Part shown: positions 1 to 6,164 of the stretch, piece by piece
How the letters are laid out: each line of letters starts with the position of its first letter
Position numbering within the stretch: position 1 is the stretch's first letter
Assembly (NCBI GenBank): GCA_007126855.1
Contig: SLAK01000302.1
Coordinates: 1 to 10,683, forward strand
DNA from: Dehalococcoidia bacterium
Lineage (GTDB): Bacteria; Chloroflexota; Dehalococcoidia; Tepidiformales; Tepidiformaceae
Length of the DNA: 10,683 nt
Reading direction: 5' to 3'
Translations under genes and position numbers: made by a program
Notes under the pieces: generated by a model
What the model saw: only the letters and a program-made list of their open reading frames with translations
Told to the model about the DNA's origin: nothing
Databases searched by the model: none

Positions 1-817
<817 letters not shown>

Positions 818-829
818 AGAAAGTTTGAA

Positions 830-890
830 GTCAGCTCAATCGCTGACACCTGTTCTTCTTGACAGGGTCCCAGACGTTTTTCTTCACGTC
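830..890 (-). other. Three tandem 18-nt hairpins in the 16S leader
   Basis: In minus-strand RNA, three successive stem-loops of 18 nt each precede the 16S. They are GACGT/ACGTC (873-890, loop 8), CCTGT/ACAGG (849-866, loop 8) and GTCAGC/GCTGAC (830-847, loop 6). Spacers are 6 nt and 1 nt. The first two loops are purine-rich (GAAGAAAA and CAAGAAGA). All stems are perfect Watson-Crick. They lie between the boxA-like element and the mature 16S end, where leader RNA normally folds and where the processing stem with the 16S 3' flank begins. A role in rRNA folding or processing is inferred. Confidence 0.55.
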
Positions 891-892
891 CG

Positions 893-912
893 CTATCCAG
901 TTTTTAAAGTGC
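893..912 (-). promoter_or_regulatory. boxA-like antitermination element of the rRNA leader
   Basis: The minus strand reads GCACTTTAAAAACTGGATAG. It resembles the boxA and following segment (CTTTGAAAACTGGATA-like) that recruits the Nus antitermination complex in rRNA leaders of many bacteria. It lies about 20-40 nt downstream of the predicted start site from the proximal promoter and 75 nt upstream of 16S, a normal place for boxA. A second weak match (CTTTCTTTAACGG, 811-823) sits at the mature 16S 5' end. Confidence 0.55.
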
Positions 913-937
913 GCTGGCCTCTTGGGCCCGAACGAGA

Positions 938-966
938 AGATTAGCTCGCTCGCGATTGGATGTCAA
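938..966 (-). promoter_or_regulatory. Proximal rRNA promoter
   Basis: On the minus strand a perfect -35 TTGACA (961-966) is followed after exactly 17 bp by TAATCT (938-943), which fits the TAnnnT core of a -10 box. Transcription would start near 931, giving a leader of about 114 nt before the 16S that contains the boxA-like element and the hairpins. No A-tract UP element is visible upstream of the -35. Confidence 0.75.
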
Positions 967-989
967 TCCTGAATCGGGTCAGTTAACCT

Positions 990-1157
990 GCGCTTCCACT
1001 CTCCGGAAGCGCCCTTCCGGCCCTTCGCTCGCGGGCCCCTCTTCTTCGTTCCTTGGTCAGTGTCCCCAACTCTGGCCCCTTCGTCAAGCCGTTTGCCGGC
1101 TTCCGGAAAATTATCCGGGATCGAGCCAGAATGGCAATGCTCTCGCCGATCGGCGAG
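990..1157. repeat. Cluster of dyads upstream of the rRNA promoter
   Basis: The stretch between the rRNA promoters has no convincing gene and is unusually rich in perfect dyads. They are an 8-bp stem GCGCTTCC/GGAAGCGC (990-997 with 1005-1012); an overlapping and mutually exclusive 7-bp stem CCGGAAG/CTTCCGG (1003-1009 with 1014-1020); AAGCCG/CGGCTT (1086-1102); CCGGA/TCCGG (1103-1118); and a 16-bp perfect palindrome CTCGCCGATCGGCGAG (1142-1157). None has a following T-tract, so intrinsic termination is not supported. They could be transcript hairpins or protein sites. Function is unknown. Confidence 0.5.
1110..1137 (-). promoter_or_regulatory. Middle rRNA promoter candidate
   Basis: The minus strand has TTGCCA (1132-1137, five of six matches to TTGACA), a 16-bp spacer and GATAAT (1110-1115, five of six matches to TATAAT). 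Transcription would start near 1103 and run through the proximal promoter into the 16S leader. By hexamer match it is as good as the proximal one. A much weaker pair, TTGACG-17-GACACT (1059-1087), lies just downstream. Confidence 0.6.
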
Positions 1158-1198
1158 GCCACCAGCCCCATACCTGAGGGGCCTTCACTACCTGCATC

Positions 1199-1227
1199 AT
1201 CATCCCAGAAAAGCCTCCGGATGTCAA
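1199..1227 (-). promoter_or_regulatory. Distal rRNA promoter candidate
   Basis: The minus strand has a perfect TTGACA (1222-1227), a 17-bp spacer and GATGAT (1199-1204, four of six matches). It starts just after the stop codon of the GDPD gene. Its -35 and following three bases, TTGACATCC, are identical to those of the proximal rRNA promoter 261 bp away. Tandem promoters are common for rRNA operons, which fits, but activity is not shown. Confidence 0.45.
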
Positions 1228-1233
1228 GTTATG

Positions 1234-1938
1234 TCACGCAATTTCACAGCTGCCGGGCCCCTCGGCGGCGTGGCGCGGACGACGCTTTCTGACCTCCGCG
1301 AGCACGTCGAGGCTATCGCTGCTGATGCCGTCGACGCCGTAGCCCATGGCCTCGTCGAAGGCCTCCATTGAGTTCACGGGCCAGGTGGTGACAACGGGCC
1401 CGACGGTGCGCAGGCGCCGTACGGCTTCGGCCGAAAGCAGTTTGCGGTGCACGGATACGCCGGACCATGGCCGCTGATCCATGGCGAGCAGGTCCCGCAT
1501 GTTGCGGGTGCTGCCGACGGAGGGGAAGGTGGCGACGCCGGGTATCCAGAGGAAGGGCTCCAGCAGGCTCCAGGTGCGCGCGGTGACGGCAAAGGGAATG
1601 TCCTGTCCGGCTGCGGCGAAGGTGTCCAGCACTTTGCCGGGGAGGGCTTCGGCGCGGCCTTTCAGGTCCAGCAGAAGTGTGCCGGGGCCTTCCCAGTCTT
1701 CGAGCAACCGGGCGAGCACGAGCCTGGGCGGGCCGCGCCACTCGAGTTTCCACCGATCCCAGCGGATGGGAAGGCGGCCCAGGGTTTTTTCGTGCCGGAT
1801 CTCGACTCTGCCCTGGTAGAGCCAGACGTCGCACTCGTGGAAATCGACGCCGAGCGCGGTGGCCGCCCGGAGCCGGCCCAGGTCGTTGGCGGACCGGTGG
1901 GCGATGGTGAGCGGGCGGTGCGGAGGGATGGAAGTCAT
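1234..1938 (-). CDS. Glycerophosphodiester phosphodiesterase family protein
   Basis: The 234-residue product matches the GDPD family, metal-dependent TIM-barrel enzymes that hydrolyse glycerophosphodiesters to glycerol 3-phosphate and an alcohol. Visible signatures are AHR (His14-Arg15) after the first strand, GVDFHECDVW with Glu35 and Asp37, and His49 in EIRHEKTLG. LLDLKG (residues 88-94) replaces the usual E-x-K strand. Near the C-terminus GYGVDGISSDSLDVL matches the family's closing motif. No signal peptide is seen, so it is probably cytoplasmic. The chosen ATG begins MTSIPPHRPL, 31 nt after the PAP2 stop. The frame stays open further upstream, but there it overlaps the PAP2 gene and has no GDPD character. 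No clear Shine-Dalgarno is present, so translation may depend on the upstream gene. The exact substrate is unknown. Confidence 0.9.
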   Translation of the reverse strand: MTSIPPHRPLTIAHRSANDLGRLRAATALGVDFHECDVWLYQGRVEIRHEKTLGRLPIRWDRWKLEWRGPPRLVLARLLEDWEGPGTLLLDLKGRAEALPGKVLDTFAAAGQDIPFAVTARTWSLLEPFLWIPGVATFPSVGSTRNMRDLLAMDQRPWSGVSVHRKLLSAEAVRRLRTVGPVVTTWPVNSMEAFDEAMGYGVDGISSDSLDVLAEVRKRRPRHAAEGPGSCEIA

Positions 1939-1969
1939 GCCGGCCCTGGCGTGTTCGTCGCATGGCTGG

Positions 1970-2740
1970 TCATGGTGGGACGCCCTCCGACTGGATGCGG
2001 CGCTGGTCGCGCCAGTTGCGGAGCCACAGGGCTGCGGCCAGGCCGGTGAGCGCAACGATGCCGCCGACGATGCCATCGAGGATGTAGTGGTTCGCGGTGA
2101 GCACGATGGCGATGAACATGAGTGGCGGAGCCACAAAGCCAAGAGCCTTCCCGGGCAACCATCTCGCCTTCCAGACGAGGGTAATGCCGATAATCAGGTT
2201 CCAGCCGAAGTGGAGGCTCGGCATCGCAGCATATTCGTTCACCAGCGCGGGCGGCTGCAGCACGCGGTAGGACGACGAATATTCTGTGATCGTGTCGACC
2301 ACGTCGGGCTCTGCGAAGCGTGGTGGCGCGACGGGGAAGGTTGCGAAAATGATCAGGCCAATGCCCCCGGATATCAGAAACGCGTTCCGCACCACGCGGT
2401 AGTCTCTCGGACGCTTGAGGACCAGCCACAGGGCGACCAATCCAATGACCGGCCAGTGGGCCCAGATGTAGATCCAGTTCACAAAGGTGACGAGAACGTG
2501 GTAGTCGATCATCCAGCCTTGCAATGCCGGTTCCCAGAAGAAGCCCAGGCGTTGCTGGAAGTCCGCTATGCGGTCGGCGTTTTCGTAGGCTGCTTCGGGT
2601 GAACCTTCGGTGAGGCCACGCACCAGGAAGTACATGAGCACGGCTGTGAAGATGAGCACGAACTCGAAGAGCACATAACGCCAGCGGACATTTCGCAATA
2701 GCGCAAAGCGGTCTCGGAGGTCCGGGAGCACAGGAACCAT
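1970..2740 (-). CDS. PAP2-superfamily membrane phosphatase/transferase (Aur1/PAP2_3-like)
   Basis: This is a 256-residue integral membrane protein with about six hydrophobic segments (roughly 21-41, 80-108, 119-137, 180-191, 198-216 and 223-241). It carries the second and third PAP2 motifs: MPSLHFGWNL with His177, and TANHYILDGIVGG with His218 and Asp222. The segment FATFPVAPPRF (132-142) is typical of the aureobasidin-resistance/inositolphosphotransferase-like branch and replaces the classical first motif. Such proteins transfer or release phosphate-linked headgroups at the membrane. Lipid phosphate chemistry is inferred; the substrate cannot be read. The ATG at 2740 begins MVPVLPDLRD; longer in-frame reading adds low-complexity sequence that overlaps the divergent promoter region. 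It lies in one direction with the GDPD gene, suggesting a two-gene lipid-headgroup operon. Confidence 0.88.
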   Translation of the reverse strand: MVPVLPDLRDRFALLRNVRWRYVLFEFVLIFTAVLMYFLVRGLTEGSPEAAYENADRIADFQQRLGFFWEPALQGWMIDYHVLVTFVNWIYIWAHWPVIGLVALWLVLKRPRDYRVVRNAFLISGGIGLIIFATFPVAPPRFAEPDVVDTITEYSSSYRVLQPPALVNEYAAMPSLHFGWNLIIGITLVWKARWLPGKALGFVAPPLMFIAIVLTANHYILDGIVGGIVALTGLAAALWLRNWRDQRRIQSEGVPP

Positions 2741-2811
2741 TGTGGCTGCTTTCGCTGCTTCGGATTTTTGCCGAGCCTCCCGAACACCACACAGCCCTGC
2801 TCGACAGGGGG

Positions 2812-2817
2812 TAGTAT
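2812..2817 (+). promoter_or_regulatory. Possible -10 box of ykgJ-like gene (leaderless start?)
   Basis: In the 83-bp divergent gap (2741-2823), TAGTAT (four of six -10 matches) ends six bases before the ATG at 2824. Transcription would then begin at or beside the start codon. No good -35 is found 16-18 bp upstream. The purine run AGGGGG (2806-2811) is 12 nt from the ATG, far for a Shine-Dalgarno. No convincing promoter is visible for the PAP2 side. Confidence 0.3.
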
Positions 2818-2823
2818 GGCGCA

Positions 2824-3429
2824 ATGCGGCCCGCTGCACACCCCCAAACGGAGCACGCCTGGGCACAAGCCCGGGACCGGCTGGGAGGCTTTGCATTGAT
2901 CGTACCGGGTGATCCGGCCTTTTTGTGCCAGGCCGAGCTTTGCTCGGCGCACTGCTGCAAGGCGTTCAGCGTGGCGCTGCGGGGCGACGAGGTGACACGG
3001 CTGGAGCGTCTTGGCCGGGTGAACCGCCAGCGGTTCCTCGAATGTGAAGGCGGCGAGCCGATCGCGCTCCCGCTGGCGGACCCCTTCCTGCTCGCACGTG
3101 AGGACGGCCATTGCGCGATGCTTGGGGCCGACTTGCGTTGCACCGTGTATGACGCGCGGCCAAACGCGTGCCGGCTCTATCCCCACCAGGTGGTGTTCGT
3201 CGAGCCCGGCACAGGCCGGCGGGTCACAAATGTCAGCCACTCCAGCTATCGGAAGGCTCTCGCGGGCGGCGACGAGGCGCTGGTGCCGTTGCTGTTGCGC
3301 CACCTGGAATGCCCGGGGTTTACGGGGCCGCCCATGCAAGAAAGCGAATGGGCCGCCCTCTTCGTTGAGACCTACCGCCTGCAATACCGCGACCAGGATG
3401 TCTCTCTGCAGCAGCCACTTCCTGCGTAG
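2824..3429 (+). CDS. YkgJ-family cysteine cluster protein (UPF0153-like)
   Basis: The 201-residue product has the YkgJ pattern: CQAELCSAHCC (Cys35, Cys40, Cys44, Cys45), then GHCAML with Cys97, Cys106, and CTVYDARPNACRLYPH with Cys116. The RPxxCRLYP segment is the family hallmark. These cysteines are thought to bind zinc or an iron-sulfur cluster, and the family has no settled biochemical role. A further Cys163 lies in a family-like C-terminal segment (HLECPGF). No signal peptide or membrane segment is seen, so it is probably cytoplasmic. The start fits because an overlapping ATG at 2816 is in another frame that stops soon after. The M20 gene follows 41 bp later on the same strand, so co-transcription is possible. 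Confidence 0.85.
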   Translation: MRPAAHPQTEHAWAQARDRLGGFALIVPGDPAFLCQAELCSAHCCKAFSVALRGDEVTRLERLGRVNRQRFLECEGGEPIALPLADPFLLAREDGHCAMLGADLRCTVYDARPNACRLYPHQVVFVEPGTGRRVTNVSHSSYRKALAGGDEALVPLLLRHLECPGFTGPPMQESEWAALFVETYRLQYRDQDVSLQQPLPA

Positions 3430-3470
3430 GGCTACCCCGGGAGGCATGCCGCCGTGCTAAGCTCCCCCCG

Positions 3471-4679
3471 ATGACCGTAACCTCCGCCGGAAGCGCCGTT
3501 CGCCCCGAGGTCAAGGCCCTGGCCCCGGCGCTCGTTGACTCGCGCCGGCACTTCCACCGCTACCCGGAACTTTCGTGGAAGGAACACCGGACGCAGGAGG
3601 CCATCCTGGACCGGCTGCGCGCAATCGAAGGACTCGACGACGTGCGACCGATCGCGCGGACGGGCGCGACGGCACTGGTGCGCGGCGGGCGCCCGGGCCC
3701 CTGCGTGCTCTGGCGGGCAGACATCGATGCGCTGCCCGTGCCCGAGAAGTCGGGGCTGCCGTACGCGTCGGAAAACGACGGGGTGATGCACGCGTGCGGC
3801 CACGACACGCACATCGCCATCGCGCTGGGCATCGCACAGGTGCTTGTCGAAAGGCGAGACGAGCTCGCTGGTTCGGTCCGATTCGTGTTCCAGCCAGCCG
3901 AAGAGGCGGAGGGCGGCGCGCGGGACTGCATCGAGGAAGGCATCCTGGAAGAGCCGTATGTATCGCGCGCTTTCGGGCTGCACATCAGCGCCGACGTGCC
4001 CCTCGGGGCCATCAACGTCGCGCCCGGCCCATTCTTTGCCGCGCCGACCGGCTTTGTCATCGAGATTGAAGGGCGAGGCGGGCATGCAGCAGCGCCGCAC
4101 CAGGGGATTGACGCCGTAGTCGTGGCCGCGCACTGCATCACGGCCCTGCAAACTGTGGTCAGCCGTTCGGTGAACCCGCTCGACACTGCTGTGCTGACCG
4201 TTGGCACGGTGAAGGGCGGGTACCGCCGCAACGTGATGGCCGAAAGCGCGCGGATGGGCGGAACCATCCGCACCTACGATGAACGGGTGCTGGAGCTGAT
4301 GCTAAAGCGCGTGGAGGAGGTCGTCGGCGGCGTTTGCGCTGCCTTCGGGGCCACCTATTCGCTATCGCACAACACCGGCTGCCCGCCGCTGGTAAACGAC
4401 GAGGCGGAGACGGCGATGGTGATGGACCTTGCGGCTTCCTTCTTTGGCGCCGACAACATCTATTCAACGCCAAGCATGGGCGCCGAAGACATGGCGGAAT
4501 TTCTTCGTGCCCGTCCCGGGTGCTTCTTCTGGCTTGGCGCGCGCAACGAAGCAAAGGGCATCGCCGGCCGCCACCACGACCCGGGCTTTCTCATCGACGA
4601 AGATGCGCTGCCCCTGGGCGTGGAGTTCGGCGCCCGCATCCTGGAATCGGCGCTCGCCGAAGACGCGGTTAGCGGGTAA
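3471..4679 (+). CDS. M20-family amidohydrolase/metallopeptidase (M20D-like)
   Basis: This 402-residue, full-length enzyme is of the hippurate hydrolase / IAA-amino-acid hydrolase type, which uses two metal ions to cleave N-acyl amino acids. Signatures are WRADIDALPV (81-90), MHACGHDTH with Cys109 and His111, FQPAEEAEGG with Glu144 and Glu145, and FGLHISADVPLG with His171. GRGGHAAAPHQGIDAV (201-216) marks the lid/dimerisation domain, and HHDPGFLIDEDAL carries His368/His369. All expected metal ligands are present. No signal peptide is seen. The ATG beginning MTVTSAGSAV is chosen because the conserved domain starts soon after. No Shine-Dalgarno lies within 20 nt (the preceding bases are CTCCCCCCG), so initiation may be leaderless or coupled to the upstream ykgJ-like gene. 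The natural substrate is unknown. Confidence 0.93.
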   Translation: MTVTSAGSAVRPEVKALAPALVDSRRHFHRYPELSWKEHRTQEAILDRLRAIEGLDDVRPIARTGATALVRGGRPGPCVLWRADIDALPVPEKSGLPYASENDGVMHACGHDTHIAIALGIAQVLVERRDELAGSVRFVFQPAEEAEGGARDCIEEGILEEPYVSRAFGLHISADVPLGAINVAPGPFFAAPTGFVIEIEGRGGHAAAPHQGIDAVVVAAHCITALQTVVSRSVNPLDTAVLTVGTVKGGYRRNVMAESARMGGTIRTYDERVLELMLKRVEEVVGGVCAAFGATYSLSHNTGCPPLVNDEAETAMVMDLAASFFGADNIYSTPSMGAEDMAEFLRARPGCFFWLGARNEAKGIAGRHHDPGFLIDEDALPLGVEFGARILESALAEDAVSG

Positions 4680-4691
4680 GCCGGCGAGCGC
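4650..4691. terminator. Inverted repeat spanning the M20 stop codon
   Basis: A perfect 10-bp stem GCGCTCGCCG (4650-4659) / CGGCGAGCGC (4682-4691) encloses the M20 stop codon in a 22-nt loop, in the short gap between two convergent genes. Location and GC content suit a terminator or RNA-stabilising hairpin in either direction, but no T-tract follows, so intrinsic termination is not supported. The same GCGCTCGCCG is repeated at 5199-5208. Confidence 0.35.
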
Positions 4692-4710
4692 GGCCAGCGG
4701 CGTGCAGACG

Positions 4711-5070
4711 TTAGCCCCAGGGGCCCTCGCCGGCAGCCGAGTTCCACGTCTCCACGATTTTGCCGTCGCGCACGCGGAAGATCTCAATCCCGGATCGCGT
4801 TGTTTCCTTGCCGTTGAGCTCGAATGAGACCTCGTATGCGGCGGCATAGAGCTCACCCTCGGCTACGGTTGCGGCGTATTCGAAGCGCACGTCGCCGGCC
4901 TGGTCGAGAAAGCTGCTGATCCGTGCCTTGTTTTCATCGAGAGACATCACCACCCGGTGGCCATGTTCGTGCCGTAGGCATGGATCGGCGATGAAGCGGG
5001 CTGCCGCCTCCGGGTCGTGGCGGTGATAAACATCGTCGGTGTATTCCTGGATGAAGGCATGCAAGTCCAT
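4711..5070 (-). CDS. SnoaL/NTF2-like domain protein
   Basis: The 119-residue product has the cone-shaped NTF2-like fold signature: an N-terminal helix MDLHAFIQEYTDDVYHRHDPEAAARFIADP, a central H-rich segment, and strands ending in GIEIFRVRDGKIVETWNS (about 93-110). That last segment is typical of SnoaL-like polyketide-cyclase/hydroxylase-associated proteins. Members are small enzymes (isomerases, cyclases, hydratases) or ligand-binding domains, so no reaction can be assigned. AGGA lies 7 nt before the ATG, a usable ribosome site; the overlapping TAGGAT could instead be a -10 box. It converges with M20 and is co-directional with the SDR gene, from which a gene-remnant region separates it. Confidence 0.85.
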   Translation of the reverse strand: MDLHAFIQEYTDDVYHRHDPEAAARFIADPCLRHEHGHRVVMSLDENKARISSFLDQAGDVRFEYAATVAEGELYAAAYEVSFELNGKETTRSGIEIFRVRDGKIVETWNSAAGEGPWG

Positions 5071-5116
5071 GCGCGGATCCTACACGCCTGGCTGTTGCCG
5101 ATCTGCGGCGGCTTCG

Positions 5117-5182
5117 CGCATGGGCGATCCAGCTGGCACCGGCAATCACGGCGGAAATCTTTCCGTCCATCCGCCCGCTCAT
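5117..5182 (-). pseudogene. Remnant of a second SDR gene (5' end only)
   Basis: Reading leftward from 5182, the 22 codons MSGRMDGKISAVIAGASWIA plus HA align without gaps to MNGRMDGKVAVVTGGASGIG plus RA, the start of the intact SDR gene next door. By hand count 49 of 66 bases agree, including 20 of the first 21. The cofactor motif TGGASGIG has decayed to IAGASWIA, and the alignment fades after this point, with no SDR sequence beyond. I read it as the surviving 5' tip of a duplicated SDR gene. The frame stays open into the SnoaL-like gene but carries no family signal there. Confidence 0.7.
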
Positions 5183-5183
5183 A

Positions 5184-5222
5184 GGAGTCCTGGAGGCTGC
5201 GCTCGCCGACGACCGGGGTTAA
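5184..5222 (+). pseudogene. Possible remnant of an M20 gene 3' end
   Basis: In one plus-strand frame this stretch reads GVLEAALADDRG followed by TAA. It resembles the last residues of the M20 protein upstream, RILESALAEDAVSG plus stop, with a shared 11-base run GCGCTCGCCGA. Only about a dozen codons are involved, so chance is possible. It abuts the SDR remnant start at 5182 and overlaps the stop of the intact SDR gene, as a recombination joint might. Confidence 0.25.
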
Positions 5223-6028
5223 CCGGTAAACAACCCTCCGTCCGGGAACAGGATCTCGCCGGTGAAGTAGCTGGATTCGTCGCTTGCCAGGAAGAGCGCG
5301 GTGTTCGCGATGTCCTGAGGTTGGCCGAGCCGCCCCATCGGGATGCCGGCAAGGAGCTGCTGCACGCGGGTTTCGTCGGAGCGCATGCTCTCGGTCATCG
5401 GCGTTTCGATGAAGCCGGGGCCGATCGCATTCACACGGATGCCGTGCGCTGCGAGTTCCAGCGCCAGCGTCTTGGTAAGCATCCAGACGCCGGCCTTGCT
5501 CACGCAGTAATCGGCCGCGCCGGGGATGGGGATCTTCGCGGCGCCGGAGGCGATGTTGATGATGGAGCCGCCGTTGCCGACGTCGATCATCTTTCGGGCG
5601 ACGGCACAGTCAGTGAGCATGACCCCGGTGAGGTTCACGTTGAGCACCTTTTCCCAGTACTCCGCGGGTTTGTTGATCAGGTAGGAATCCTCGCGGGAGG
5701 CCTGCGGCGCCCGCGGCTCGCCGCCGCTTTCGTAGAGCGCATGGGATATCCCGGCCGCGGCGACAAGCACGTCGATTTTGCCGAACTCCCGCACTGCGGC
5801 ATCCGCAAGCGCTTCGCAATCGGCCCCCTCGCTGGTATCGGTGCGCACGAAGTTTGCGCGCCGGCCGAGCGCTTTCACGGCGCCAGCGGCCTCCTGGCCG
5901 CGCTCGTCCTGCAGGTCGGCAATCACGATGTCTGCGCCCTCTTGCGCGAGCCGTTCGGCGCATGCGCGCCCGATCCCGCTGGCGCCGCCGGTCACCACGG
6001 CGACTTTTCCGTCCATCCGCCCGTTCAT
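5219..6028 (-). CDS. SDR-family NAD(P)-dependent oxidoreductase
   Basis: This 269-residue classical short-chain dehydrogenase has the Rossmann glycine motif TGGASGIG (13-20) and the strand-2 acidic residue Asp38, which usually favours NAD(H). It has AAAG (90-93) in place of the NNAG motif, Asn132 in NVNLTG, Ser161 in NIASGA, and the YCVSK catalytic pair Tyr174/Lys178. VNAIGPGFIETPM (199-211) and a closing FPDGGLFTG are also typical. A longer than usual loop (about 99-122) follows the AAAG motif and may shape the substrate site. The chosen ATG has a good Shine-Dalgarno, GAAGGAG (6037-6043), 8 nt upstream. An ATG at 6088 in the same frame lacks one and would add 20 residues with no SDR character. 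TAGGAT (6068-6073) is a possible -10. Substrate unknown. Confidence 0.93.
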   Translation of the reverse strand: MNGRMDGKVAVVTGGASGIGRACAERLAQEGADIVIADLQDERGQEAAGAVKALGRRANFVRTDTSEGADCEALADAAVREFGKIDVLVAAAGISHALYESGGEPRAPQASREDSYLINKPAEYWEKVLNVNLTGVMLTDCAVARKMIDVGNGGSIINIASGAAKIPIPGAADYCVSKAGVWMLTKTLALELAAHGIRVNAIGPGFIETPMTESMRSDETRVQQLLAGIPMGRLGQPQDIANTALFLASDESSYFTGEILFPDGGLFTG

Positions 6029-6164
6029 CCAGGTAGCTCCTTCTGCTTCCGCGTTGGCTTGCGGGGCAATCCTACCGAAGCTTGCCATTTCGCGGTGACG
6101 TTGCGCTCACTGCGTTATCCTGTGGAAGGCGGCCGGGCTATTTGCGAATAAGGAAAGGTAAGGG

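Noticed and set aside
1234..2142. Longer 302-residue version of the GDPD protein
   Set aside because: The extra 68 N-terminal residues overlap the PAP2 coding region and are low complexity; the ATG at 1938 fits the domain boundary.
1935..3143. 402-codon minus-strand frame across the PAP2 and ykgJ-like genes
   Set aside because: It runs antisense to ykgJ and out of frame with PAP2, both of which carry clear motifs; its product is Arg/Ser/Pro-rich noise.
5077..5082. TAGGAT as a leaderless -10 for the SnoaL-like gene
   Set aside because: The same bases supply AGGA at a normal Shine-Dalgarno distance from the ATG, so the case is ambiguous and was not counted.
6029..6164. Divergent promoters between the SDR and RING-SH3 genes
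   Set aside because: Only isolated -10-like hexamers (TAGGAT at 6068-6073, TATCCT at 6115-6120) without a matching -35; not enough to call promoters.
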